Under the pieces are notes generated by a model, which saw nothing but the letters and a program-made list of their open reading frames with translations, made no database searches and was not told the DNA's origin. DNA of 64,000 bases from Vogesella mureinivorans. Lineage in GTDB: Bacteria > Pseudomonadota > Gammaproteobacteria > Burkholderiales > Chromobacteriaceae. Both the position numbers and the translations under genes were made by a program. The first letter of the stretch is position 1. Each line of letters opens with the position of its first letter. Positions 11,760-19,678 of this stretch are shown here, one piece after another. The stretch is taken from assembly GCF_007644035.1 (NCBI RefSeq), contig NZ_VMTV02001001.1, positions 1 to 64,000 of the forward strand, written 5' to 3'.

Positions 11760-12260
11760 ATGAGCCACCCCATCAAACAGATTGTGCTGATCGAGACCCT
11801 GCCTGGCCGTGCCGAAGAACAAGTACAGGCTTTTGCCTGGCTTGCACCGCAAGTACGCGCAGAAGCCGGCTGCCTGAGCTATCAACTACACCGCGTCAGC
11901 GGCCAGGAAAACAGCTTTGTCCTGACCGAAACCTGGGCCAGCGCCGCCGCATTGGCCGCGCACGATGCCAGCGAGCACATGCAGGACGCCGCATCGTGGC
12001 TGGCCAGCTTTCGCGCCGGCCCCGCACGCGTACTCACCCTGGGCGAGATGCACCCTGCAGTGGCGCAAGCCAAGCCGGCGGCAGGTAAGCCGTTCATACC
12101 TAAGCATTACCTGGGATTCAGCTTATTCTTCGGCATCGTGCTGAGTGTCTTTTGCCAAGCGTACCTACCTGGCACCATCAAAAGCCTGACATCGGTGGGA
12201 TGCGTCTTTTTGATTTTGTACCTGTTCACTACCGCCAAGGAAAAAGGCTGGCTGCGTTGA
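11760..12260 (+). CDS. antibiotic-biosynthesis-monooxygenase-like protein with two C-terminal membrane helices
   Basis: 166 residues. Residues 1-95 match the ABM (ferredoxin-like dimeric alpha-beta barrel) pattern, with the typical E-A-G-C-L-S-Y-Q-L-H-R strand and LTETWASAAALAAHDAS helix. Residues about 118-160 are two hydrophobic helices (a FSLFFGIVLSVFCQAYL segment, then a VGCVFLILYLF segment). This is an unusual tail for the family and implies membrane anchoring. The frame is open further upstream, but the ATG at 11760 has GGAG upstream and starts exactly where the ABM domain starts. Substrate is unknown. Confidence 0.65.
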   Translation: MSHPIKQIVLIETLPGRAEEQVQAFAWLAPQVRAEAGCLSYQLHRVSGQENSFVLTETWASAAALAAHDASEHMQDAASWLASFRAGPARVLTLGEMHPAVAQAKPAAGKPFIPKHYLGFSLFFGIVLSVFCQAYLPGTIKSLTSVGCVFLILYLFTTAKEKGWLR

Positions 12261-12393
12261 TTCGGGTACCCCTCCTGATGCGGCCAACCCTCCCGGCCTG
12301 ACACGCGCTGCGCTACACTGCCCACCCCGTGTCTGGCGCACAGGCGGCACAGACCGCCACGCCACCTTGTCACCCCGCTGATGGAGCCTGCTG

Positions 12394-12789
12394 ATGTCTG
12401 TTTTTACCCTGGAAATGAAAGTACGCGATTACGAATGCGATATGCAGGGCATCGTTAACAATGGCGTGTACTTCAACTACCTGGAACACGCCCGCCACGA
12501 GTTTTTGCTGGAAAAAGGCATCGACTTTGCCCAGCTGGCGCGCGACAAAGTGAACCTGGTGGTAGTGCGCGCCGAGCTGGACTACAAAGGCTCGCTCACC
12601 AGCGGCGACCGCTTCGCCGTGACCGTGGCCTTCGAAGCGGTATCCAAAGTACGCTTCGGCTTTCGCCAGCAGGTCATCCGCCTGGCCGATAACAAAGTAG
12701 TACTGGAAGGCCTGATCGTGGGCACCGCCATCAACGAACGCGGCCGCCCGGCCATCCCGGCAGACTTCGCTGCCAGCCTGGCCGGGTAA
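12394..12789 (+). CDS. acyl-CoA thioesterase, hot-dog fold (YbgC/4-hydroxybenzoyl-CoA type)
   Basis: 131 residues, typical single hot-dog domain. The N-terminal signature V-R-D-Y-E-C-D-M-Q-G-I-V-N-N corresponds to the YbgC/FcbC active-site loop in which Asp (about residue 17) is catalytic and the N-N-G-V-Y-F-N-Y-L-E-H-A-R helix follows. It hydrolyses an acyl-CoA thioester in the cytoplasm; the acyl group cannot be told from sequence. It is monocistronic, with its own terminator at 12806. Confidence 0.85.
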   Translation: MSVFTLEMKVRDYECDMQGIVNNGVYFNYLEHARHEFLLEKGIDFAQLARDKVNLVVVRAELDYKGSLTSGDRFAVTVAFEAVSKVRFGFRQQVIRLADNKVVLEGLIVGTAINERGRPAIPADFAASLAG

Positions 12790-12805
12790 AGCCCAGCCCT
12801 CTCCC

Positions 12806-12832
12806 CGCCCTGGTCATCACCGGGGCGTTTTT
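12806..12832 (+). terminator. intrinsic terminator after the thioesterase gene
   Basis: cgccctgg (12806-12813) pairs with ccggggcg (12820-12827; one G-T wobble) and is followed by five T. Confidence 0.75.
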
Positions 12833-12876
12833 GTTACCACCGATACCACACCCTGCCTCCTCTTGCCTTTTCAGTG

Positions 12877-12915
12877 TTTACATCTGAATGCGCTCTATGC
12901 ATACTCGAATCAGAT
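12877..12915 (+). promoter_or_regulatory. promoter with overlapping inverted repeat, YqiJ/YqiK operon
   Basis: TTTACA (12877-12882) and CATACT (12900-12905) are separated by 17 bases and lead into the operon whose first start codon is at 12934. The inverted repeat ATCTGA (12882-12887) / TCAGAT (12910-12915), with partly matching inner arms, straddles the spacer and the -10. This is the expected place for a repressor operator. The regulator is unknown. Confidence 0.5.
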
Positions 12916-12933
12916 ATGACAAGGAGGTGCAAC

Positions 12934-13431
12934 GTGAGTCAGCAAATGGCCCCCCTTTCTGCCCGCATACCGGCAGATCTCTACACCTGGTTGGCCGCAT
13001 TGCAGCTGGATGGTGCCGCCACCACCAGCGACAAGCTGCGCATTCTGCTAGGCCAGCTCAAGAAAGAAGAAGACATCCTGGCCGACCCGGCCCAGGCCCA
13101 CGTGTGGCTAGGCGAACGCCTTTATCCACTGCGCCAGGCGCTTAACCGTATCGAGCTGCAAAGCGGGCAGCATAGCGATGCCGTCACCTTGCTGCTACAG
13201 CACAGCACCCAACTGATGGCGCTGCTGCTGGCCAGCAAGCCACACACCCAGGCGCAAGCCACCGCGCTGGAAGCACAACTGGTCAGCCACACATTGCATA
13301 TGGCCGAACTTTTACTGCGCCAGGGGCTGGGCCAGCAGCATGCCAGCTATGACCCCGGCGTGATTCAACAGGGCCTAGGCGGCATCCTGGCCCTGGCCGC
13401 GTTGTACACCACACCAAGGAGCGAGACATGA
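12934..13431 (+). CDS. uncharacterised first gene of the PspA/flotillin operon
   Basis: 165 residues, no domain recognised. The GTG at 12934 is chosen because AAGGAGG lies seven bases upstream, although the frame opens earlier. The protein begins MSQQMAPLSARIPADLYTWL-like: a short segment with the R-I-P-A-D-L-Y pattern of small ribbon-helix-helix-type or substrate-recognition N-termini. The rest is a largely helical, Leu/Gln/Ala-rich body without signal peptide or membrane helix. Its stop overlaps the start of the PspA-like gene (ATGA), so translation is coupled. Context suggests a cytoplasmic partner or regulator of the PspA/YqiJ/YqiK proteins; this is inference. Confidence 0.7.
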   Translation: MSQQMAPLSARIPADLYTWLAALQLDGAATTSDKLRILLGQLKKEEDILADPAQAHVWLGERLYPLRQALNRIELQSGQHSDAVTLLLQHSTQLMALLLASKPHTQAQATALEAQLVSHTLHMAELLLRQGLGQQHASYDPGVIQQGLGGILALAALYTTPRSET

Positions 13432-14096
13432 GCGACACGCTGAAAACCAGGGTTGGCCGCATTATCGCCGGCAGCGTCAATGCCCTGCTGGACCACATCG
13501 AAGACCAGCAACCCGACGCCATGATGTTGCAAAGCCTGCGCGAACTGGACACCCTGCTGGACGATGTCGGCCACGAGCTGGGCAAGACCTCGGCCAACCT
13601 GCATCTTGCCCGCCAGCAGCATGCCCGGCTGAATCAGCAACACCAGACGCTGGCCGAGCATATCGAGCATGCTCTCGCCGAAGGGCGCGACGATCTGGCC
13701 CAGGCCGCCATTGCGCGGCAGATGGATATCGAAGCGCAGCTGCCGGTGATGGACGCCAGCCTGGCCGAGCTGCACGCCAGCGAACAGGCACTGGCAGGCT
13801 ATGTGGCCGCCTTGCAGGGCAAGAAGCGCGAGCTTGCTGACACCTTGCAGGCTTATCAGCTCAGCCGTCGGCAAGCGGCCACCCCCGCCAGCACAGCCAC
13901 CGAACCGGGTATCGGACATCGCCTGGAACAAGTGACCCGTGGCTTTGAAAACGTCTACCAGCGCCAGACCGGCCTGAGCCTGAACCATGCCCAAGCCAGC
14001 TTGCAGCAGGCCAGCCAGCTGCAAACGCTAGACACCCTGGTGCGCGAACAGCAGATTGCCGAACGCCTGGCCCGTATCAAGGCAGGCAAGGCATGA
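13428..14096 (+). CDS. PspA/IM30-like coiled-coil membrane-stress protein
   Basis: 222 residues, almost entirely alpha-helical with long coiled-coil heptads (about 25-145), starting MSDTLKTRVGRIIAGSVNALLD. This resembles the amphipathic first helix of PspA/IM30 family proteins, which bind the inner face of the cytoplasmic membrane and form ESCRT-III-like assemblies under envelope stress. It has overlapping start and stop codons with both neighbours (ATGA at 13428; next start at 14093). The association with YqiJ and a YqiK flotillin is a known conserved arrangement. Confidence 0.8.
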   Translation: MSDTLKTRVGRIIAGSVNALLDHIEDQQPDAMMLQSLRELDTLLDDVGHELGKTSANLHLARQQHARLNQQHQTLAEHIEHALAEGRDDLAQAAIARQMDIEAQLPVMDASLAELHASEQALAGYVAALQGKKRELADTLQAYQLSRRQAATPASTATEPGIGHRLEQVTRGFENVYQRQTGLSLNHAQASLQQASQLQTLDTLVREQQIAERLARIKAGKA

Positions 14097-14737
14097 GCTG
14101 GTTCACCGCCACGGCCACCTGGCCATTCTGGGTAGCCCTGCTGCTGATTCTGGGTATCGCCCTGCTGGAAGGTATCGGCCTGTTGCTGGCCGTGAGCCCC
14201 AGCAATGCCGTGGATGCCTGGCTACCGGACTTCGATGACGCCGAATGGCTGGGCCGCCTGCTGGGCTGGCTGCACCTGGGCCGGCTGCCCTCCCTGATCT
14301 TGCTGTTGCTGTTTCTGACCGGCTTTGCCTTGTTCGGCTTCGCCCTGCAGCACCTGCTGCTAGCGCTAACCGGTCACGCGCTGCCAGCCGTGCTGGCCGG
14401 TGTGCTTGCCATCCCGGCAGGTATCACCACCACCCGCAGCCTGGGCGGCATGCTTGCACGCATCTTGCCCAGGGATGAAAGCAGCGCTGTTAGCGAGCAC
14501 AGCTTTGTTGGCCGCAGCGCCATCATTAGCGCCGGCCATGCCCGTCGCGGGCTCGCCGCCCAGGCACGGGTAAAAGACCAGCATGGCCGCACACACTTTC
14601 TGATGGTGGAGCCCGATCTGGAAGACGAGCTGCTGAACGAAGGCAGCGAAGTACTGCTGGTCAGCAAGCCCGGCAGCTTCTATCGCGCCATCCACCATCC
14701 GTACCCCAATCAACCGTCCGATACAACACAACACTAA
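14093..14737 (+). CDS. yqiJ: YqiJ-like inner-membrane protein with OB-fold tail
   Basis: 214 residues. An N-terminal membrane helix (about 10-33) and a second hydrophobic block (about 62-95 and 100-118) are followed by a soluble C-terminal beta-rich domain (about 135-205; F-V-G-R-S-A-I-I..., R-G-L-A-A-Q-A-R-V-K-D, G-S-E-V-L-L-V) typical of the NfeD/YqiJ OB fold. NfeD-type proteins work with SPFH proteins such as the flotillin encoded 13 bases downstream. The start overlaps the PspA-like stop codon. Confidence 0.8.
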   Translation: MSWFTATATWPFWVALLLILGIALLEGIGLLLAVSPSNAVDAWLPDFDDAEWLGRLLGWLHLGRLPSLILLLLFLTGFALFGFALQHLLLALTGHALPAVLAGVLAIPAGITTTRSLGGMLARILPRDESSAVSEHSFVGRSAIISAGHARRGLAAQARVKDQHGRTHFLMVEPDLEDELLNEGSEVLLVSKPGSFYRAIHHPYPNQPSDTTQH

Positions 14738-14749
14738 GGAACCCCGGAT

Positions 14750-16447
14750 ATGGACAACCTGATAGGCATTGGCAGCATCGCCGCTATCCTCTTGCTGGTA
14801 CTGGTGACCATCGGTGTCATCTTTGCCCGGCTTTACAAGCGTGCCACCAAGGAAATCGCTTTCGTGCGCACCGGCCTGGGTGGCCAGAAAGTCATCATGG
14901 ACGGCGGCGCCATCGTGCTGCCGGTGTTCCACGAGCGCGTGCTGGTGAACATGAACACCCTGAAACTGGAAGTACTGCGCCAGGGCAAGGAAAGCCTGAT
15001 TACCAAAGACCGCATGCGCGTAGACGTCACCGCAGCGTTCTTTGTGCGCGTCAAACAGACCGAAGAAGCCATCAGCACCGCAGCACAAACCCTGGGTGCC
15101 CGTACCATGAGCCCGGATGAACTCAAGTCGCTGGTAGAAGACAAGTTTGTCGACTCGCTGCGCGCCACCGCCGCCACCATGTCGATACAGGATCTGCAGG
15201 ACATGCGCCGCGACTTTGTACAAGCCGTACAAAATGCGGTGGCCGAAGATCTGGAAAAGAACGGCCTGGAGCTGGAGTCGGTCTCGCTGACCAGCCTGGA
15301 CCAGACCGACAAGCAGTTCTTTAACCCCAATAATGCCTTTGATGCCGAAGGCCTGACCCGGCTGACCGAACAGACCGAAGCCCGCCGCAAGCAGCGCAAC
15401 GATGTAGAGCAGGACACCGAAGTACAGGTACGTACCAAAAATCTGGAAGCCACGCGCCTGAAACTGACTATCGACAAGGATCAGGAATTCGCCAGCCTGT
15501 CGCAGACACGTGAAATCGAAACCTTGCGCGCCGAACAAACCGCCCAGATTGCCACCCAGCAAGCCGAACGCAACCGCGAAGCCGAATCGGCCAAAATCGA
15601 GGCCGAGCGCCAGGTAAGCCAGAAGCGTATCGAAGCCGAGCGCGAAATACGTTCGGCGGAAATCGACAAGAACCTGGCAATCCAGAGCCGCGAAATCGAG
15701 CTGGAACGCCAGACCGAGGTAAAGCGTGCCGAACAGCGCAAGCAGGTGGAAATGGCGCGCCAGGACATGCAGATTGCCATTGCCAATAAGTCGCGCGAAC
15801 AGTCAGAAGCGGACGCTGCGGCCAACCAGGCGCGTGCAGAGGCCGTGAAAGCCGAAGAGGCGGTGAACACCGCCCGCGAAGTGGCGGTGGCCGAGCGGGA
15901 CAAGGAAATCCAGCTGATCGATGCCGCCAAGGATGCAGAACAGAATGCCATCGCCGTGAAAGTAGCGGCCAATGCAGAAAAAGAAGCCGCAATCGACCGC
16001 GCCGAAGCACTAACGATTGAAGCGCAGGCCAAGCAGGCCGCAGCACTGGCCGAGGCCGAAGGCCGCCGCGCCATCAATAACGCGCTGAACACGCTGTCTG
16101 CAGCCCAGATCGACCTGCAAGTACGCACCCTGCTGCTACAGCAACTACCGGCCATCCTGGAACAGGCAGTACGGCCGATGGAAAAAATCGACTCCATCCG
16201 CATCTTCCAGGCCAACGGCCTGCCCGGCGCTACGGGCAGCAGCTCTGACGGTGGTACCGGTTCACAGGCAACCTTTCCGGAGCAAGTGATGAACTCGGCC
16301 CTGCAATACCAGATCGCCAAGCCCATCGTGGATGCCGTGATGAAGGACGCCGGCCTGTCCAACGATGGCATCACCGGCATGGCCACCGTGCTATCCGGCA
16401 TGCTGGGCAAGGCGGACAACGCAACAGCGCTGGACGCAAAAGGCTAA
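14750..16447 (+). CDS. yqiK: YqiK-like flotillin (SPFH-domain membrane scaffold)
   Basis: 565 residues. One N-terminal membrane helix (about 8-30), the SPFH/band-7 domain (about 35-210, with F-V-R-T-G-L-G-G-Q-K-V-I and a Q-D-L-Q-D-M-R-R-D-F segment), a very long charged Ala/Glu/Arg-rich coiled coil (about 220-440) and a flexible tail. The layout is that of flotillins, which oligomerise on the membrane and organise lipid microdomains. AAGGA precedes the ATG. Last gene of the four-gene operon starting at 12934. It contains an exact reverse copy of the dispersed word at 15817, inside the coiled-coil coding region. Confidence 0.88.
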   Translation: MDNLIGIGSIAAILLLVLVTIGVIFARLYKRATKEIAFVRTGLGGQKVIMDGGAIVLPVFHERVLVNMNTLKLEVLRQGKESLITKDRMRVDVTAAFFVRVKQTEEAISTAAQTLGARTMSPDELKSLVEDKFVDSLRATAATMSIQDLQDMRRDFVQAVQNAVAEDLEKNGLELESVSLTSLDQTDKQFFNPNNAFDAEGLTRLTEQTEARRKQRNDVEQDTEVQVRTKNLEATRLKLTIDKDQEFASLSQTREIETLRAEQTAQIATQQAERNREAESAKIEAERQVSQKRIEAEREIRSAEIDKNLAIQSREIELERQTEVKRAEQRKQVEMARQDMQIAIANKSREQSEADAAANQARAEAVKAEEAVNTAREVAVAERDKEIQLIDAAKDAEQNAIAVKVAANAEKEAAIDRAEALTIEAQAKQAAALAEAEGRRAINNALNTLSAAQIDLQVRTLLLQQLPAILEQAVRPMEKIDSIRIFQANGLPGATGSSSDGGTGSQATFPEQVMNSALQYQIAKPIVDAVMKDAGLSNDGITGMATVLSGMLGKADNATALDAKG

Positions 16448-16455
16448 GGGATAAT

Positions 16456-16477
16456 GTGGCCGTTTAAGCCAACGGCC
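16456..16477 (+). terminator. hairpin after yqiK, weak terminator candidate
   Basis: tggccgtt (16456-16463) and aacggcca (16470-16477) form a perfect 8-bp stem with a 6-base loop just past the yqiK stop. There is no T tract, so termination would be Rho-assisted or the hairpin acts as a 3'-end stabiliser. Confidence 0.35.
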
Positions 16478-16494
16478 ATACTCGCCACGCCTTA

Positions 16495-16760
16495 TCACAC
16501 CCTATCTGTACCGTGATAGCACCCGCTGTCCGTCGGAACCTGCAGGCGCGGCGTCCTGCCGTAATCGCGCAGCACCTGCGCCACCCGCAGCCGGTAATCG
16601 GCAAACACCCCACCCCGCCCCGCCTGCTGTGCCATTTGGTGCGCCTCCAGCTGCCGCCAGGCGGCCACCGCCTGCTCGTCACGCCAGTAGGATAAGGACA
16701 ACATGCTTGTGTCTGGCACGCTGCAGGCGTTCGCTGCTGCTCACCGCGCCGGGGCGGCAG
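16495..16760 (-). pseudogene. remnant of an antibiotic-biosynthesis-monooxygenase-like gene
   Basis: On the minus strand, about 70 codons ending near 16495 read as the C-terminal half of an ABM-family enzyme: L-S-L-S-Y-W-R-D-E, then A-W-R-Q-L-E-A-H, then GRGGVFADYRLRVAQVLRDYG. The N-terminal half is not in this frame. A stop lies about 20 codons upstream of the YWRDE motif, and a short E-R-L-Q piece occurs in another frame around 16730. The gene thus appears frameshifted and 5'-truncated. No ribosome-binding site supports the internal GTG start. Confidence 0.55.
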
Positions 16761-16911
16761 TTCCGGCAACAACAGCTGGGCTTGCAGCGATAGCCCGGCA
16801 CCGCCCGTGCTGTCATCAACCGTCACAAAGCGTTACCCTGTTAGTGCAAACGCTTGGCTGCAAACGTGGTCAAATAGCGGCAATAAACGAATCATCAAGG
16901 GAGTACACACC

Positions 16912-17370
16912 ATGAAATCCAGACAAATCCTGATCGCCGGCATGCTGACCATGGTGGCACTTACCGGCTGTGCTACCAGCTCCGACTCGGCACAGGTGTA
17001 CAGTAAAGGCCAGATGCGCCAGATTCACGAAGTGGAATACGGCAAGATTCTGGACATCAAGAACGTGAAGATGGAAGGCGACAAGAACGACCTGCTGACC
17101 CTGGGCGGCACCGCACTGGGCGGCCTGGCCGGTAGCAATATCGGTAAAGGTAGCGGCTCGGTAGCCGGCGCCATCGTGGGTGCCATGGCCGGTGGCCTGG
17201 CCAGCGAAGCCGTACAGCGCAATAACACCAAAAACGCCTACGAGCTGACCGTGCAAATGGAAAAAGGCCGTACCGTGTCCATCGTGCAGGAAGCCGATGT
17301 GGTCCTGAGCGTAGGCCAGCGCGTGAAGGTGATTACCGGCGGCGGCACTGCCCGCGTTCTGCCACTGTAA
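16912..17370 (+). CDS. SlyB-like outer-membrane lipoprotein with glycine-zipper domain
   Basis: 152 residues. Lipoprotein signal MKSRQILIAGMLTMVALTGC (Cys about residue 20). A glycine-zipper membrane segment (about 60-100, repeated G-G-L-A-G and G-A-I-V-G-A-M-A-G-G) is followed by a small beta domain (YELTVQMEKGRTVSIVQEAD, VGQRVKVITGGG), the arrangement of the SlyB / Rickettsia 17-kDa antigen family. It is anchored in the outer membrane and contributes to envelope integrity. The ATG at 16912 has AAGGGAG upstream. Two tandem terminators follow. Confidence 0.82.
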   Translation: MKSRQILIAGMLTMVALTGCATSSDSAQVYSKGQMRQIHEVEYGKILDIKNVKMEGDKNDLLTLGGTALGGLAGSNIGKGSGSVAGAIVGAMAGGLASEAVQRNNTKNAYELTVQMEKGRTVSIVQEADVVLSVGQRVKVITGGGTARVLPL

Positions 17371-17376
17371 GCGCCC

Positions 17377-17438
17377 CCGCCAGCCACCCCAACGGTGGCG
17401 GTTTTATCACCCCGGTAAGCCCAGGCTACCGGGGTTTT
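17377..17438 (+). terminator. two tandem intrinsic terminators after the SlyB-like gene
   Basis: The first hairpin (17377-17401; gccacc at 17383 with ggtggc at 17394) is followed by TTTTA. The second has a perfect 8-bp stem, ccccggta (17410-17417) with taccgggg (17427-17434), followed by TTTT. The pair isolates the lipoprotein gene from the permease gene downstream. Confidence 0.75.
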
Positions 17439-17506
17439 GCTTTATGGCGCGGGCAGCGCGCTGGACAGCCAGCCTGCGACGGGGTAGTCTGCCGCCCTTT
17501 TTTCCT

Positions 17507-17533
17507 TATAAAACAATAAGTTTGTATATACAA
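17507..17533 (+). promoter_or_regulatory. -10 element and operator-like palindrome TTGTATATACAA at the permease start
   Basis: TATAAA (17507-17512) is a plausible -10, giving a start point near 17519. The perfect 12-bp palindrome TTGTATATACAA occupies 17522-17533 and touches the ATG at 17534, so it would lie within the first bases of the transcript. It has the form bound by GntR-family repressors of the HutC type, which control histidine utilisation and uptake. The leader would be only about 15 nt long with no Shine-Dalgarno sequence. Confidence 0.55.
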
Positions 17534-18847
17534 ATGTTTGCCATCCCTGTCGCTATTACCCTGATGCTGGCCCTGTCGCTGGCGCGTACCCATGTTGTCA
17601 TCAGCCTGATCGTCGCCGCCCTGGTGGGCGGCCTGCTCGGCGGGCTGGACCTGCCGCAAACGTTGGCCGCATTTAACAAAGGCATTACCGGCGGCGCCTC
17701 GGTGGCGCTGTCTTACGCCCTGCTGGGCGCCTTTGCCGTGGCCATTGCCAAATCCGGCCTGCCACACGCCCTGGCCGACGCCGCCGTGCGCCAGCTGCAA
17801 AACAACAGCAGCCAGCAACGGCTGAAGTGGCTGATGATCGCCCTGCTGGCCGTGGTGAGCGTGATGAGCCAGAACCTGGTGCCCATCCACATTGCCTTTA
17901 TCCCCTTGCTGGTGCCACCGCTGCTGTACGTGATGGCGCGCCTGCAGCTGGACCGCCGCCTGGTGGCCTGCGTGATTACCTTTGGCCTTACCACGCCGTA
18001 TATGCTGTTTCCGGTGGGCTTTGGCGAAATTTTTCTGAAGCAGATTCTGCTGGGCAATATCGAAAAAGCCGGCATGCACGTGGCGGATGTGAACGTGATG
18101 CACGCCATGGCCATCCCCGCCGTGGGCATGCTGGCCGGCCTGCTGCTGGCGGTGTTTGTCAGCTACCGTAAGCCACGCCAGTACAGCCTGGGCAAGATCG
18201 AACACGCCGAGCGTACCCACGCCAAGGTTGGCCGCAAGTCGCTGCTGACCTCGCTGTTTGCCATTGCCGCCGCGTTTGGCGTGCAGCTGTATAGCGACTC
18301 GATGATGCTGGGCGCGCTGGCCGGCTTTCTGCTGTTCATCGCCAGCGGCGTGGTGAAGTGGGGCGACGCCGACAGCGTGTTTAGCGACGGCATGAAAATG
18401 ATGGCCATGATCGGTTTCATCATGATCACCGCCCAGGGCTTTGCCGAAGTGCTGCAAGCCACCGGCCAGATTGGCGAGCTGGTGAAGGTATCGGCCGATC
18501 TGTTTGGCCATAGCCGTGGTGCAGCGGCGTTTGCCATGCTGTTTGTCGGCCTGCTGGTGACCATGGGCATTGGCTCGTCGTTTTCCACCGTGCCTATCCT
18601 CACCGCCATCTATGTGCCGCTGTGCCTGCAGCTGGGCTTTTCGCCCATGGCCACTGTGTCGATTATCGGCACCGCCGGGGCGCTGGGCGATGCCGGCTCG
18701 CCGGCGTCCGATTCCACACTGGGGCCAACATCGGGCCTGAACGTGGACGGCCAGCACGACCACATGCGCGATACCGTGATCCCTACCTTTCTGCATTACA
18801 ACCTGCCGCTGTTGGCCGCAGGCTGGGTAGCGGCCATGGTGCTGTAA
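17534..18847 (+). CDS. YuiF-type permease of the Na+/H+ antiporter family (probable histidine/amino-acid transporter)
   Basis: 437 residues with about 11-12 membrane helices throughout. Motifs of the family include the TTPYMLFPVGFGEIFLKQIL segment, G-F-I-M-I-T-A-Q-G-F-A-E-V and the C-terminal GALGDAGSPASDSTLGPTSG loop. Characterised or regulon-assigned YuiF relatives are linked to histidine transport. The open frame extends 30 codons upstream, but the ATG at 17534 begins the first hydrophobic helix (MFAIPVAITLMLAL). The HutC-like palindrome immediately in front of the start supports a histidine role; the substrate remains inference. Confidence 0.75.
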   Translation: MFAIPVAITLMLALSLARTHVVISLIVAALVGGLLGGLDLPQTLAAFNKGITGGASVALSYALLGAFAVAIAKSGLPHALADAAVRQLQNNSSQQRLKWLMIALLAVVSVMSQNLVPIHIAFIPLLVPPLLYVMARLQLDRRLVACVITFGLTTPYMLFPVGFGEIFLKQILLGNIEKAGMHVADVNVMHAMAIPAVGMLAGLLLAVFVSYRKPRQYSLGKIEHAERTHAKVGRKSLLTSLFAIAAAFGVQLYSDSMMLGALAGFLLFIASGVVKWGDADSVFSDGMKMMAMIGFIMITAQGFAEVLQATGQIGELVKVSADLFGHSRGAAAFAMLFVGLLVTMGIGSSFSTVPILTAIYVPLCLQLGFSPMATVSIIGTAGALGDAGSPASDSTLGPTSGLNVDGQHDHMRDTVIPTFLHYNLPLLAAGWVAAMVL

Positions 18848-18902
18848 GCGATAAACGGTGGGGCTGCGCTACAATGCGGGTCAAACATTGACGGAACACG
18901 CC

Positions 18903-19106
18903 ATGGAATCGCGCCTCACCGAGCTGGAAATCAAGGTCGCCCTGCAGGACGACCTGCTGGACACGCTCAACCTCACTATCGCCCGCCAGCAGCAGCAGAT
19001 CGACCTGCTGCAAGAGCAGCTGCGCCACCTGTACCGCATGCAGCAGGCCGGCAACCAGCCAGAAGAGCAGCGCTCGCTGCGCGACGAGATTCCGCCGCAT
19101 TACTAA
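18903..19106 (+). CDS. slyX: SlyX family protein
   Basis: 67 residues. The protein is a short coiled coil with the SlyX pattern (ESRLTELEIKVALQDDLLD..., I-A-R-Q-Q-Q-Q-I-D-L-L) and the conserved acidic/proline tail ending in P-P-H-Y. Biochemical function is not established in the family. The ATG at 18903 lies 55 bases after the permease stop. Next gene follows after 29 bases. Confidence 0.88.
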   Translation: MESRLTELEIKVALQDDLLDTLNLTIARQQQQIDLLQEQLRHLYRMQQAGNQPEEQRSLRDEIPPHY

Positions 19107-19135
19107 GCCGGCCCCCTCCCCCTGAAGGATTCAGC

Positions 19136-19678
19136 ATGAGCACCCCCTTGCAACTGGCCCAGACGCTGGCACCGCTACTGGCCGGCCACTGCTGGGCCAT
19201 CGGTGGCAGCACCCTGCTGCAACACCTGGACCTGGTGGAACAGCCACGCGACCTGGACATCGTGACCACCGCAGCCGACTTTGCCGCCGTGCACGCCGTC
19301 CTGGCGGCGCGTGGCCAGGACATCACGCCGCCACCGCATCCGCAATACACCACCCGCCACTTTGCCCGCTTCGATATGGGCAATGGCCTGAGCGTAGACC
19401 TGATCGCCGATATGGCCATCAAGCTGGAAAAAGGCAGCTACCGTTGGCCGTTTGACGCCAGTGCCCGCTTCGAGGCAGACGGCCTGCCGTGGTGCTGCCC
19501 GGAAGACTGGGCGCTGCTGTACCGGCTGATGGGGCGCGAGGAGCAAACCGAAGCGCTGGACGAATGGCTGAACGAATACGGCGTACAACACCCGCAGCGG
19601 CTTGCGGCCAACCTGTTTGCCCAGTACCCCGCCAGCGCCATGCAGCCAGCCCCTGACTGGTGGCCGTGGGACGAATGA
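19136..19678 (+). CDS. nucleotidyltransferase-fold protein of unknown function
   Basis: 180 residues. The N-terminal A-I-G-G-S-T-L-L-Q-H-L-D-L...R-D-L-D-I-V-T-T pattern is the GG/GS...DxD signature of the nucleotidyltransferase superfamily (similar to minimal NTase/AbiEii-like domains). A further acidic residue stands in S-V-D-L-I-A-D-M. No partner antitoxin-like gene is adjacent, so a toxin role is not supported. GAAGGA lies upstream of the ATG. The stop codon overlaps the start of the next gene (ATGA). Confidence 0.55.
   Translation: MSTPLQLAQTLAPLLAGHCWAIGGSTLLQHLDLVEQPRDLDIVTTAADFAAVHAVLAARGQDITPPPHPQYTTRHFARFDMGNGLSVDLIADMAIKLEKGSYRWPFDASARFEADGLPWCCPEDWALLYRLMGREEQTEALDEWLNEYGVQHPQRLAANLFAQYPASAMQPAPDWWPWDE

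Noticed and set aside
17426-18796. 456-codon frame opposite the YuiF-type permease
   Set aside because: His/Gln-rich antisense product typical of reverse reading of membrane-protein codons; no start signal.
19136-19678. Toxin-antitoxin (AbiE-like) system
   Set aside because: The nucleotidyltransferase-like protein has no antitoxin neighbour; the adjacent genes encode SlyX and a periplasmic binding protein.
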